From Yersinia massiliensis (GTDB lineage: Bacteria > Pseudomonadota > Gammaproteobacteria > Enterobacterales > Enterobacteriaceae), in contig NZ_CP028487.1 in the NCBI RefSeq assembly GCF_003048255.1, forward strand, positions 2,790,001-2,854,000: 64,000 nucleotides of DNA, given 5' to 3'. The notes below the pieces were generated by a model that was not told where the DNA came from, ran no database searches, and worked only from the letters and a program-made list of their open reading frames with translations. Positions 35,877-44,384 of this stretch are shown in pieces; the stretch's first letter is position 1, and each line of letters begins with the position of its first letter. Made by a program: the position numbers and the translations under genes.

Positions 35877-37510
35877 TGTGCCTCCGGTTTTTGTTGTTGA
35901 TCAGGTGCAAAGGTGTCAGCTTGCAGCCATGTAGGGATAGGCAACCCACGCTCAATGTATGCCTCACGTTCTCGCTGGCGCTGATCCAGTAGTTCTTCCC
36001 AGTCTTCGCCCACGTTTTCAGCGGCTTCCATTTCGAGAGTAGACAATCCAGCCTCCATCCCAAGAATGGCCCCTTTCTTCTCTGCCACAGGGTCAACCCA
36101 ACCACGCCCAGGCCCCATCCACTGCGCTCGACAATAGGCCGCTTTAGCCGCGAGAAAATCAGGTGCGCCATCCGGCAAGGGAACCTCACCTAAATCATGC
36201 AATTCTTCGATAAAACACGACAAAATGGGCTGGGCAAAGCCTGTTGCAAAATCATCGCGGCGGCGGGTCAGGGTTTTCCAAGCTTCCAACATGGCTGAAC
36301 GGGCTGAGCTGTAGTTAACATCTGACCAATCCTGTGTCAGTTGTTGGGTGGAAATCCCCAATGATGCCGCGACATTCCGTAACGCCGCGCTTTCAAAAGC
36401 GACAAAATTACTGGTTGGTCGAACGGCATTTAATGCTGTCATGCTTTCACCGGGTGCCAGAATCGGAATTCGAGCGCCCCCTTGTAATGACAGGCGTTTT
36501 TCGTCGTGATATTCCCGACGCATGTCTTGATATCGGTTAACTTCCTCACCCGTATCAAGGGCATCCGCTACTAAACTTGGGTCATAAGGTGATGTGATAA
36601 AGGCGGCAAAAATTGAGTTCAGGATTGACGACTGCAACTCAACCTCATCGTACTTAATCAGCATCTTCAGCCGCTGAACGATGGGAGTGAAAATACTGAT
36701 CCCCCGATGCTGAGAGGCCCGGTCACTGTCAAAGTCATGAATGACAATGGGGCGACCCCAGTCAGTTTCTCGCCGGATACGCTCCCACGTCATTGTCTCT
36801 TTACCGCTCCACCAGTCGCCTATGTGCGCTTTGCGAATGTGGTAAGCAATGGGCACCCCATCCTCATCAATCTCTACCCCACCGCGAATATTCAGCATGT
36901 CGAAATTTTGCTGAGGGTTGCTTAATCTATCCGGGTCGATGATCTGCATGGTCGTGGCGTACTGCGCACGACCGTAGCCAAGGCGGTCAGGGCGATATTG
37001 CATGACGCAGAGCGCATCACCGTCAGTCAGTTTGTGGCGGAATCCAAGGCGTAACAGTTGAGCGACGGTTTTCTTTCTTTCCACATCACAATAACGGTTT
37101 GGATCATTCGCCCAAATTCGCCAGCCTGATTCAATGGCCCGCCCATATTCATCAGCCCATTTCGCGTCAAATTGAGGATTCCCGGTCATTAGTGCCAGCG
37201 TCCGATAATCAACTTTGGCCAGCGGGCGGAAAGACGCCCCCACGGCATTATCCAAAATGCGGGTCACACTGCCCGAGGCCCAACCATCGTTACGAACCAT
37301 GTCGCGAACGCGGGCAACCACCTGATCGCGGGAGGTATTAATTTCGTTATCCGGCGACCACAATGACGGTTGCCAGTTTGCCATGGTGTCACTGAATTGG
37401 TCAGCAGCATCATAGGGAACCCCTCTGGAGCCACTCAGCATTGATGCCCTTGATTGGGATGGCGGCAAGGGGCTACCGTCAGGACCTAAAATCCTTACTG
37501 GGTTTTTCAT
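35873..37510 (-). CDS. Portal protein (lambda gpB family)
   Basis: 545-residue portal. Blocks seen: ARVRDMVRNDGWASGSVTRI, IVIHDFDSDRASQHRGIS and the LGISTQQLTQDWSDVNYSSA stretch characteristic of lambda-type portals. The C-terminal 40 residues are Gln/Glu-rich. Overlaps the gpW-like gene by one base and the protease gene by four. Confidence 0.94.
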   Translation of the reverse strand: MKNPVRILGPDGSPLPPSQSRASMLSGSRGVPYDAADQFSDTMANWQPSLWSPDNEINTSRDQVVARVRDMVRNDGWASGSVTRILDNAVGASFRPLAKVDYRTLALMTGNPQFDAKWADEYGRAIESGWRIWANDPNRYCDVERKKTVAQLLRLGFRHKLTDGDALCVMQYRPDRLGYGRAQYATTMQIIDPDRLSNPQQNFDMLNIRGGVEIDEDGVPIAYHIRKAHIGDWWSGKETMTWERIRRETDWGRPIVIHDFDSDRASQHRGISIFTPIVQRLKMLIKYDEVELQSSILNSIFAAFITSPYDPSLVADALDTGEEVNRYQDMRREYHDEKRLSLQGGARIPILAPGESMTALNAVRPTSNFVAFESAALRNVAASLGISTQQLTQDWSDVNYSSARSAMLEAWKTLTRRRDDFATGFAQPILSCFIEELHDLGEVPLPDGAPDFLAAKAAYCRAQWMGPGRGWVDPVAEKKGAILGMEAGLSTLEMEAAENVGEDWEELLDQRQREREAYIERGLPIPTWLQADTFAPDQQQKPEAQ

Positions 37511-37773
37511 CAGTAACGTGGCCTTAACGCCCTGCGAGGACGTGGAACAATACCCAACTGAGCCTGAAGGAGTTGAATTAACCCCATAAGCTGACCAATA
37601 TCAGTCTGCTGATACGCCACTGAGCGGGTGCCATCTCCTTGAGCATATGAAAACGACACCCCTTTCGAACCTACTGATAATTCGACATAGGCTTGTTGCG
37701 CTCGGTTTAATGCCTCTTCTAATTGGGCGCGAGTCATCGCACCGGCCAACAGGCTGGTGTTTGCGTTGAACAT
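37510..37773 (-). CDS. gpW-like head-tail joining protein
   Basis: 87 residues, gpW family. The helix TRAQLEEALNRAQQAYVELS and the hairpin VSFSYAQGDGTRSVAYQQTD are typical. The lambda homologue sits between terminase and portal genes, exactly as here. It closes the head after packaging. Confidence 0.9.
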   Translation of the reverse strand: MFNANTSLLAGAMTRAQLEEALNRAQQAYVELSVGSKGVSFSYAQGDGTRSVAYQQTDIGQLMGLIQLLQAQLGIVPRPRRALRPRY

Positions 37774-37781
37774 AGAAATCC

Positions 37782-39890
37782 TTAAGCCAGCCGTCTGGCG
37801 ATGCTTTTTGTTATGGTGGGTTCAGATTCCTGAATAATGGCTCCCGGCAGTCGCAAGCTGGTTTTATCCTCCGGCTCAGAACGAGCAGGATGCAGAACTT
37901 TGTCGGGTTCGGATTCGATCAACAGTGCGCGGGTATTTAGTTTCAGCCCCATATGAAACAGGCCAGCAAGGGCAGCATAAGCATAAACTCGACAGTCCAG
38001 CGCTTCGTTAGCCTTGCCATGAGGCAAATCCCAAACACTGTAACGCTGACCAGCGGCCTCTTTCATGATCAGTCGCTCAGCGGTTAACTGGCTGAAATAC
38101 CCCATATCCCGATCGGTTGAAAAATGCATATAACCGGGTCCGGGTTTATCAAGATGAAGACGGGCGCGAATAGAATCTTTTGCTGAGTTAACCCCTATAA
38201 TGACCGGGCGGAACTGCGACCGATTCTTTGAGTTAGGCCGCTTGTTAGGCCAGATAGGGGAGCGTTTACCGCCAGTGGCGGATTCCCCTTTGATGGCCCA
38301 TATCCGACGCCCCAGCCGTTCCTTGGCAAACTCATAGACCTTTTGTGTATGGTTGCCGCCGGAGTCATGACAGGCGGCCATGATGGTAAAACCACGGCCA
38401 TCTGCCCGCCGCCAGATTTGTTTAAGGTAAGCATCAAGTCGAAGCCAAGGCTCTGCTGTTTCGAGGTCACCCTCAATCACGTCAAACGCCACAGACCAGC
38501 TCTCCTCATCCATCCCCCAGCCCACCACTTCTATTTCCAATCGGTCGGCCTGAGTGTCAATTCCCGCCGTCAGGACTGCAACGCCATCAGGAACTTCAGC
38601 ATTAAATACTTCTCTTCGTGATAGCAGTTCATCGACAGGTAGGCGCTTACCGTAGTTGGGTCGGTGAGGTAGGCCCATTTGGGTATTCCACCAAGCCAAC
38701 TCTTTATCTGGATCACCCTTGGCTTTAAGGTATTTAGCAGCGATATCAGACGGTTTATCTTTTTGCCACGGGCTGAATAATTTGGATGCCTGAAATCCCG
38801 CGTGGATATTCTCGACTCCCAGCGCCCCACAGTCAGGGCAAATAGCCCGATGCACCGCGTGACGCTCAGATTCAGACCAGCGCCACACAACACCGACGGC
38901 GGTCTGATCATCAACGTGCCATGCTTGTTCATAATGATTCAGCGGAACATGGCGCTGGCCACAACATTCAAACGGCTTGGTCTGGTGCCATTGAATGGTG
39001 CGTAGCGCTCTTAGCCGGTCACCCTCTGACCAGCCAGAACCACAGCTTTCACAGTGGATCATGGCGAGTTTTGTATGGTGTTTGTCTCCATCTGATGGCC
39101 AGTGAACATGCTTGAAGAAATCAGGAAATTGACGGTGGCCACAATGGGGACAGGCCATCGATGCCCGGCGCTGATCGGACTCTTCGTAGCTGGCCGCAAT
39201 GCGGCTCTCATCTTCAACGGTCGGAGAGCAGGCGCGAACCGATAACCAGTTGAGGCCAAAAGTCGCCGTGCGCTCTTCCGCCAGCGTGATCGGGTCACCT
39301 TCACGGGTGATGGGGTATTTATCCACCTCATCCGCCAGCAGCACACGGATCGGACGACGAGCAAGGTTGTCTGGACTACCCGCCCCCGCCAGTGCTAAAA
39401 AGCCCCCCGTAAAGGATTTGTACAGTAATGTCTCTTTCGAATTTTTCTGCTTGTTGCCCCCCACCAACTGGCGAAGAGCGGGTGTGACCCTGATCAAGGG
39501 GGTAATGCGTTCTTTGGAAAACTGCTCCGCCGCATCCTCTTTAGGTTGCAATAACAGCATCGGGCAAGGATCCAGATGGGCGAAGTAACCAAACAGGTTT
39601 TCCAGCAATGCCGTTTTCATCAACTGGGTACAGCACATCACGGTGATGATATGCACCCCGGATTCCGTCGCCGCCAACATCGGGCCACGGGCAATCTCTA
39701 CCGTTGAGGTGTCCCAGTCACCTGATGTGCTACCAGCCTCTTTTGCCAGTTTTCGGAATTCGTCGGCCCAATCAGGCACGCTAATACGGGGTGGCGGAGT
39801 CCAGCCCTTACGAACGCTGCGGAGAAGTCGGTCATGTTTGCTCTGCGTTAAACTCAGGTTCGCCGAGGCCAGAGATGTGTTTATGGACAT
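37782..39890 (-). CDS. Terminase large subunit (lambda gpA family)
   Basis: 702-residue packaging ATPase and nuclease. The N-terminal ATPase region has VMCCTQLMKTALLENLFGYF and LLLQPKEDAAEQFSKERITP, with VLLADEVDKYP as the acidic motif B. A zinc-binding module (CPHCGHRQ … CESCG) follows. The C-terminal nuclease part has GIDTQADRLEIEVVGWG. The gpA family implies cos-type packaging. It overlaps the terminase small subunit gene by 59 bases. Confidence 0.95.
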   Translation of the reverse strand: MSINTSLASANLSLTQSKHDRLLRSVRKGWTPPPRISVPDWADEFRKLAKEAGSTSGDWDTSTVEIARGPMLAATESGVHIITVMCCTQLMKTALLENLFGYFAHLDPCPMLLLQPKEDAAEQFSKERITPLIRVTPALRQLVGGNKQKNSKETLLYKSFTGGFLALAGAGSPDNLARRPIRVLLADEVDKYPITREGDPITLAEERTATFGLNWLSVRACSPTVEDESRIAASYEESDQRRASMACPHCGHRQFPDFFKHVHWPSDGDKHHTKLAMIHCESCGSGWSEGDRLRALRTIQWHQTKPFECCGQRHVPLNHYEQAWHVDDQTAVGVVWRWSESERHAVHRAICPDCGALGVENIHAGFQASKLFSPWQKDKPSDIAAKYLKAKGDPDKELAWWNTQMGLPHRPNYGKRLPVDELLSRREVFNAEVPDGVAVLTAGIDTQADRLEIEVVGWGMDEESWSVAFDVIEGDLETAEPWLRLDAYLKQIWRRADGRGFTIMAACHDSGGNHTQKVYEFAKERLGRRIWAIKGESATGGKRSPIWPNKRPNSKNRSQFRPVIIGVNSAKDSIRARLHLDKPGPGYMHFSTDRDMGYFSQLTAERLIMKEAAGQRYSVWDLPHGKANEALDCRVYAYAALAGLFHMGLKLNTRALLIESEPDKVLHPARSEPEDKTSLRLPGAIIQESEPTITKSIARRLA

Positions 39891-40398
39891 ATTCTAATAA
39901 CACCTCGGTCATTCTGTCGGCGGGAACATCCAAGTCAGCCGCCATCAAAGGAGCCACCCTTGACGGCCAGTTCATCCAAGCATCTCGCTGAGCACGAAAA
40001 GCATCAAACAAAATACCCTCTGCGACCGTTAGCTCCACCAGTTGCCCGTCTTCTTTCTCAAACTCCAACTTGGTCAGTAACGCTAGGTAATTCTCTTTTA
40101 CTCTACTGGATTCTTCGCGCGTCCATTCAACCCCATTAGCGAGCATGATCTCTTTGATGGTTTCGTCGGTACTGTCGTCAATGTCAGCGCCGGTAACTTT
40201 GACGGGCCGCTTTTTGCTGGCGTTTTTAGTGCGGGGATCTTTGCTGTCGCGCAAAGTGGCCACCGCTTTATCACTTTCCTCAACGTTGACCAAGTCACCA
40301 TCAAGAACAATATATTTTCCGGCCTTAATCCAGCGGCTCACCGTCTTCCGATCAACGCCAGCATGTTTGGCGTAATCAATCTGCGTCATCGTGCTCAT
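39832..40398 (-). CDS. Terminase small subunit-like protein
   Basis: 188 residues from the chosen start at 40398. An N-terminal winged HTH (QIDYAKHAGVDRKTVSRWIK) is followed by a Lys-rich linker and a long helical region, as in lambda Nu1-type recognition subunits. The frame extends to 40485 but that would run through the repeat region; the start at MSTMTQ is preferred (GAGGCG upstream). The repeats just upstream are a natural candidate for its binding site. Confidence 0.82.
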   Translation of the reverse strand: MSTMTQIDYAKHAGVDRKTVSRWIKAGKYIVLDGDLVNVEESDKAVATLRDSKDPRTKNASKKRPVKVTGADIDDSTDETIKEIMLANGVEWTREESSRVKENYLALLTKLEFEKEDGQLVELTVAEGILFDAFRAQRDAWMNWPSRVAPLMAADLDVPADRMTEVLLEYVHKHISGLGEPEFNAEQT

Positions 40399-40414
40399 GG
40401 TGAAAATCGCCTCA

Positions 40415-40564
40415 GTGGGACATGGGACATTGCCGTGGGACATTTGCGTGGGACATTTTTTTGTGTCCCATCTAAAATGTCCCACGCAGAAAAACGGCTA
40501 CAGCCGCGCGGCGTAAGGGCGGACGGTCACAGTTGCATAACTATGCACGTGGGACATGGGACAC
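40415..40564. repeat. Repeat cluster, putative cos / terminase-binding region
   Basis: GTGGGACAT occurs at 40415, 40435, 40448 and 40549 on the plus strand, and inverted at 40477-40485. Variants GGGACAT and ATGGGACAC lie at 40424, 40463 (inverted) and 40556. The arms TGCGTGGGACATTTT (40445-40459) and AAAATGTCCCACGCA (40474-40488) form a long perfect inverted repeat. A GC-rich stretch, GCCGCGCGGCGTAAGGGCGG, lies at 40503-40522. Position just before the terminase small subunit matches lambda cos, where R sites bind terminase. Function is inferred. Confidence 0.6.
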
Positions 40565-40646
40565 AAAATGAAAAATTTATAGCTGGTAAAACTGCACGGC
40601 GCGCAATGACCCGTGTAATAAATATCGCTGGGAAGGACCCATTTTT

Positions 40647-41171
40647 TTATTGAGACTGATTATCAAATGAACGTGCCGAACCATGGTGATAAAACTCCCC
40701 ATAAGACTGTTGGCAGAACGAGTCGTATGCCTTGGCTGCATCATCAACGCACATAAAGCTACCTAATCGGTATTTCTTCCCATCCATCTGCGCCTGAGCA
40801 ATCCAGCGATTACCTTGTTTATAGACACCCTTTGCGCCTGATGTATTAGCTTTAGTGATGCCAACATTCCTTTTGTTTTCAGCTCGAGTAGCAACACGAA
40901 GATTACCAATACGGTTGTCTACCTTGACCTCATTCACATGATCAATATGACCGCTGGCTTGCTCACCTGTCATGTAGAGCCATGCAAGGCGATGTCCCTT
41001 GTAGCGACGACCATCAATCTGTATTTCTATGTAGCCCGTTGTCATATTGGTGCGCCCAGCCACTGAGCCAGCTACAGCCCTAAAGCTACGATAGACCAGC
41101 CACGTAAATACACCGGTATCAGGTTCGTAGTGAAGTAGCTCTTTCAGCCTTTCCTGAGTTAACTCTTTCAT
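40647..41171 (-). CDS. HNH endonuclease with AP2 domain
   Basis: 174 residues. The HNH core reads GHIDHVNEVKVDNRIGNLRV followed by ATRAENKRN, and an AP2-type DNA-binding module follows (GVYKQGNRWIAQAQMDGKKY then LGSF and a helix). Such genes are either free-standing homing endonucleases or HNH proteins that assist terminase in cos phages. Position next to terminase supports the second; the AP2 domain supports the first. Confidence 0.9.
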   Translation of the reverse strand: MKELTQERLKELLHYEPDTGVFTWLVYRSFRAVAGSVAGRTNMTTGYIEIQIDGRRYKGHRLAWLYMTGEQASGHIDHVNEVKVDNRIGNLRVATRAENKRNVGITKANTSGAKGVYKQGNRWIAQAQMDGKKYRLGSFMCVDDAAKAYDSFCQQSYGEFYHHGSARSFDNQSQ

Positions 41172-41247
41172 GTATCACCTGTAATTTAGGCAATAAAAAG
41201 CCCCGCATAGGCGAGGCGCGTTAGCTATACAATGGTTGAGTGGTTTG

Positions 41248-41892
41248 TTATTTAGCCGTCTTCAGTGCCTGTTCGATTGCTAGGCTTAATGCACCGGGCA
41301 TTAAAGCCTGTGCCATTACGTTTGCCCGGTCAAAGTATCCAAGCGTTGGCTTAACGGCCAGTGCATCACCAAACTGAATCAGTAGCTTAGGCGCTCTCTG
41401 CTTTTGCCTAGCTCTATGCACCCCATTAGGCGAACGCTTCTGACGCTTCTTAGCCTTTTTGCTCTTCTTGCCTTTCTTACGTTGGAAGAAACCATTAACG
41501 CCATTCACCTCTCCTACAAAGACATTTTCTTTAGCCTTGAGCTGCTGCGTTTTATTACGGGCTAAGTTGCCGAACTTATTCAGCTTTATGTTTTTGGGAT
41601 TAAGCAATGCTTGACCATTGAGCTTGTGCTGACCGCCGAACTCGAACGGTTCGAGATAACTGGCAGCGATATCACGTACAAACACTTTGGCCTGTAATCG
41701 GTCTTTACGAGCACCAAACGAGCCGACGGAACTCACGGTGAAAGGGGTCGGATTATCTAGATTGCGCTGCATACCCACCTTCTGAGCGGCGGCAATCTGG
41801 CGGGCAACACTGGTTAGAGCCTGAGCTGCTGCAAAAGGGAGCTGCTTTTTTATCGACTGCAACTGATTGGATAAATCTTTAAGATTTGCCAT
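41248..41892 (-). CDS. Basic phage protein, possibly gpZ-like, 214 aa
   Basis: N-terminal helix LSNQLQSIKKQLPFAAAQAL then TSVARQIAAAQ resembles the opening of lambda gpZ-type tail completion proteins. The middle is very basic (KKGKKSKKAKKRQKRS). It lies upstream of terminase, an unusual place for a tail protein. Function uncertain. Confidence 0.6.
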   Translation of the reverse strand: MANLKDLSNQLQSIKKQLPFAAAQALTSVARQIAAAQKVGMQRNLDNPTPFTVSSVGSFGARKDRLQAKVFVRDIAASYLEPFEFGGQHKLNGQALLNPKNIKLNKFGNLARNKTQQLKAKENVFVGEVNGVNGFFQRKKGKKSKKAKKRQKRSPNGVHRARQKQRAPKLLIQFGDALAVKPTLGYFDRANVMAQALMPGALSLAIEQALKTAK

Positions 41893-42038
41893 GACCTATC
41901 CCTAAATAGAAAAGCCACCGGCTTATTAGGCTAGTGGCTTAGGTTGTGCATTATTGATGGCACTCAATGAATGCCACCTGTAATGTTTAATAGCCCTAAT
42001 GGGTATGGTTGTTAAATATCAATTACAAGGAGCATCTA

Positions 42039-42308
42039 ATGACAAAAGAACAAATGGAAATACTGATCGCTATGCATATGGGGCAGTGTACAGCCATGGT
42101 TCATCTTGCTAGGCTTTTCTCTGAATTAGCCAACATGGATAAAGAAGTTGTAGCAAAGTCATTCAAGGCAACCGCTGATCTCATAGGTGATAATGTGAAA
42201 AACAAAGAAATCATTGCAATGGTTCTCAACCAGATTGCTGCAGGCATCGAAACATCAGGTAAAAGTGGCGATGAACAAATGGAGCAGATACGTAAGCTAT
42301 TACATTAA
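42039..42308 (+). CDS. Plus-strand accessory gene in the late operon, 89 aa
   Basis: Transcribed against the surrounding late operon, with a good AAGGAGCATCT site before ATG 42039 and its own terminator at 42366. This is the pattern of a moron expressed in the lysogen. The product is helical and slightly acidic (MEILIAMHMGQCTAMVHLAR…). No family recognised. Confidence 0.75.
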   Translation: MTKEQMEILIAMHMGQCTAMVHLARLFSELANMDKEVVAKSFKATADLIGDNVKNKEIIAMVLNQIAAGIETSGKSGDEQMEQIRKLLH

Positions 42309-42434
42309 TTTGCCCAGCAACTCACGCTGCATCTGATTTAATACTGTAGAGCTTAATTGAGTAGCAGGAACAGTAGCTTTGACGGTGACTGTTCCTTTTT
42401 TCTTTCTTAATAGCCAATACCATAATTTATTCAT
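42300..42434 (-). CDS. Possible small protein, 44 aa
   Basis: Starts MNKLWYWLLRKKKGTVTVKA and has a fine GGGAGAAAGCT site. It overlaps the stop of the opposite gene and the terminator hairpin of that gene. It lies in the late operon after the spanin genes. The sequence is basic near the N-terminus. Could be genuine or an accident. Confidence 0.4.
   Translation of the reverse strand: MNKLWYWLLRKKKGTVTVKATVPATQLSSTVLNQMQRELLGKLM
42366..42403 (+). terminator. Terminator of the 42039-42308 gene
   Basis: AGGAACAGT (42366-42374) pairs with ACTGTTCCT (42388-42396), followed by TTTTT. Confidence 0.75.
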
Positions 42435-42473
42435 AGCTTTCTCCCGGCGCTCTGCCTCCACCCAATCCCAGTG

Positions 42474-42995
42474 CTATTGATGTGGGGTGCTGTTGATGAT
42501 TAACCGGTCGTCAGTGACAACCTTTTGTAGTGCGGTGACCTTCTCGACTAACTTGTCGGCTCGTTCAGCGATTGAAATAAGAAACCCGACATCTGCGTCT
42601 GAAAATCCGCAGTCTCTGGCTGCATCAGTGAGCTGTCCACTGGCGGGAGTAACGGACATATCCCCAACTGAAGCGGAGAGACACTCGAAACGCTTTTGCA
42701 GCCTGATATTGCCAGCGCGATAAGCAGCAATAGTGCCTTTTGCTTTGTTCTCAGCATCTGCTACCCCTTGTTGATATGCTTTTAATCCGGCTGATTGTGC
42801 GGCTTGAAGTTGAGCCTCTTTCTCTTCAGCGCTCTTTTTGGCGGCTAGCTGTGACTCTAGGTCTAACTTATCCCGCTTAGTCCATTTAAGGGACCACTCC
42901 GTATCTTTGCTATCGCTGCCCCACCAGTACCCGCCACCGACTAAAACTGAAACCGTCAGTGTGACGGCTATCAATCCCAATAAGGTTTCTTTCAT
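42474..42995 (-). CDS. Rz-like inner-membrane spanin
   Basis: 173 residues with one N-terminal transmembrane helix (LLGLIAVTLTVSVLVGGGYW) and a long periplasmic coiled coil rich in Ala, Glu, Lys and Gln. The pairing with an embedded Rz1 lipoprotein frame confirms the role: outer-membrane disruption at lysis. Overlaps the endolysin gene by four bases. Confidence 0.85.
   Translation of the reverse strand: MKETLLGLIAVTLTVSVLVGGGYWWGSDSKDTEWSLKWTKRDKLDLESQLAAKKSAEEKEAQLQAAQSAGLKAYQQGVADAENKAKGTIAAYRAGNIRLQKRFECLSASVGDMSVTPASGQLTDAARDCGFSDADVGFLISIAERADKLVEKVTALQKVVTDDRLIINSTPHQ
42548..42757 (-). CDS. Rz1-like outer-membrane lipoprotein spanin
   Basis: Lies wholly inside the Rz gene in another frame, as in lambda. 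The 69-residue product begins with a basic residue pair, a hydrophobic stretch LLLLIALAI and lipobox ISGC. The mature part is short and proline-containing. It links the outer membrane to Rz. Confidence 0.82.
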   Translation of the reverse strand: MLRTKQKALLLLIALAISGCKSVSSVSPLQLGICPLLPPVDSSLMQPETADFQTQMSGFLFQSLNEPTS

Positions 42996-43387
42996 GCGGG
43001 TATCTCAATATGAGGCGCATCCAGAAACTTAGCAGGCTTGTCATTTGGGTTATCAGTCCACGTGATACCAAAACGCAGCTTAACGCCGAACTCTTTACCG
43101 GCGCGGTGCATGGCATCCAATACAGGCAACCAGCACTTATAGTTATTCCAGTCACCACCTACGGGGAATAGGTCTACAGCATTGCCAGAGATATGGCGGC
43201 TGTTCATGGTCTGACTCTTGCCAGTGGCCACCAGCTCCTTTTGCCTTTCTGTTGTGCGTAGCCCCTCAATCACGCTGAAATCGACGGTTGAAATCTCTAA
43301 CGCACGGCGAACTACCTTTAATAGGTCTGGGTTAATGCCTTTGAGGTTATTCTCACTGCGCTGACTGAACCTGAAATTACTTGTCAT
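42992..43387 (-). CDS. Endolysin, M15-type peptidase
   Basis: 131-residue L-alanyl-D-glutamate endopeptidase type lysin. Zinc-site motifs: SRHISGNAVDL (His and Asp) and the C-terminal APHIEIP (His). The opening FRFSQRSENNLKGINPDLLK is typical of this endolysin group. No signal peptide, so it needs the holin. Start chosen at MTSNFRF after the overlap with the holin gene. Confidence 0.92.
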   Translation of the reverse strand: MTSNFRFSQRSENNLKGINPDLLKVVRRALEISTVDFSVIEGLRTTERQKELVATGKSQTMNSRHISGNAVDLFPVGGDWNNYKCWLPVLDAMHRAGKEFGVKLRFGITWTDNPNDKPAKFLDAPHIEIPA

Positions 43388-43715
43388 TGTCCTTCCCTTC
43401 TTCAATCGGCCTGCCTGTTACCTTCCATTTAAATAAGCTGGATAAGTAATCCGTACCGAGATAACCAATGATGACGCTCGATATATAGGCGAGGTCTGTC
43501 GATAACCCGAAAAAATCAAGAACGTCCCGCACCGCAAACGCTATAGCGGCACACATCAGCGCATCTAAAAAACAGCGTCGAAATGGCTTCTCGTTATACC
43601 GCCCACGTAACCAAGCAATAATCCCAGCGATACCGCCATAGCCAAATTCGAGACGATGTGCGGCTATCCATCGGGTGATGATGTCCATGAGGTCAGGGTT
43701 GTTATGCATTTTCAT
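43377..43715 (-). CDS. Holin (phage holin family 3-like)
   Basis: 112 residues with about three hydrophobic segments: GGIAGIIAWLRG, LDALMCAAIAFAVRDVLDFF and AYISSVIIGYLGTDYLSSLF. The RRCFLDALMCAAIAF stretch is common in the P2/HP1-like holin group. GGGGGAGAT precedes the ATG at 43715. First gene of the lysis cassette. Confidence 0.85.
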   Translation of the reverse strand: MKMHNNPDLMDIITRWIAAHRLEFGYGGIAGIIAWLRGRYNEKPFRRCFLDALMCAAIAFAVRDVLDFFGLSTDLAYISSVIIGYLGTDYLSSLFKWKVTGRPIEEGKDNDK

Positions 43716-43754
43716 ATCTCCCCCTCCCCATATGGGCTGGGTGTGTAGTGGAAA

Positions 43755-43782
43755 TAAAAAAAGGCCCACCGAAGTGAGCCTT
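43755..43782 (-). terminator. Late-leader terminator nearest the holin gene
   Basis: AAGGCCCAC (43761-43769) pairs with GTGAGCCTT (43774-43782), with one mismatch. Minus strand ends in TTTTTTT. Confidence 0.65.
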
Positions 43783-43979
43783 AAAAGTTGGTGTGTGGTG
43801 GCCGGGGCTGAGTATCCCGGCGTTACGGTTCCCCGTGGCGTGTGTGCTTCTATCCGTATAAGTTGTTGCCATTGCCCACGCGAGTTAGCGTATCAGCCTA
43901 CGCATTCACCATATTCGGCTGGATACTGTTTCACAACGATTAGATTAACCAATCCAGTACCCATGCGAATGTAGAATGC

Positions 43980-44007
43980 AAAAAGCCCCAGCGATTAACC
44001 GAGGCTT
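43980..44007 (-). terminator. Late-leader terminator
   Basis: Read on the minus strand: AAGCCTCGG, loop, then TGGGGCTTTTT. The stem tolerates a mismatch. Confidence 0.55.
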
Positions 44008-44068
44008 ATAATTTAGTGCGGCAGTATTACTGACTCGCTAATTCTACATAAGGGATAATCACACATGT

Positions 44069-44101
44069 AAAAAAGCCCCTGAGCTATTAACTAAAGGGCT
44101 T
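44069..44101 (-). terminator. Late-leader terminator
   Basis: Minus strand: AAGCCCTTT, loop, AGGGGCTTTTTT. A GC-rich stem followed by six T. Confidence 0.65.
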
Positions 44102-44240
44102 GAATAGTTGCCGGTCTTTCCCGGCTGTCAGTATTTATATCGATAAGGCACACTCAACTACCGCTTAAGCATTGATAAATGGGAATCAACCTGAGCATAC
44201 CTCGCAATTAGTATACCCAATTAGCGGGGAAGACTGAAAC

Positions 44241-44263
44241 AAAAAACCCCGCCGAAGCGAGGT
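44241..44263 (-). terminator. Late-leader terminator nearest Q
   Basis: Minus strand: ACCTCGC TTCG GCGGGGT then TTTTT. A tetraloop hairpin with one mismatch, just downstream of the Q-type gene. Confidence 0.7.
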
Positions 44264-44384
44264 CTTGATAATTTTCCTTGGCGCTCATCTACAGAAACGC
44301 CCATGATTTAGAGAAATTACGCCAAGTTCGGACAAAATGCAAGTTAATAATCAAACTTTGTTGCTAATAATACCAATCATGCCG

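Larger units (their letters stand above)
43716..44384. promoter_or_regulatory. Late-gene control region with a series of terminators
   Basis: This 670-base gap between the Q-type gene and the holin gene holds no supportable ORF. Four minus-strand intrinsic terminators lie in it (43755, 43980, 44069, 44241). That matches a Q-dependent late leader: a short transcript from a pR'-like promoter near 44300 would stop unless Q antiterminates. I cannot fix the promoter itself. Confidence 0.6.

Noticed and set aside
35842..36189. 115-codon minus-strand ORF
   Set aside because: It lies in another frame inside the portal gene and resembles no phage protein.
39199..39588. 129-codon plus-strand ORF
   Set aside because: Antisense to the terminase large subunit, which is fully supported.
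40415..40564. CRISPR-like array
   Set aside because: The repeats are only 7-9 bases, irregularly spaced and in both orientations, with no spacers of constant length.
43800..44240. Possible tRNA genes in the late leader
   Set aside because: I looked for a T-arm and acceptor-stem pairing and found none; the hairpins present are terminators.
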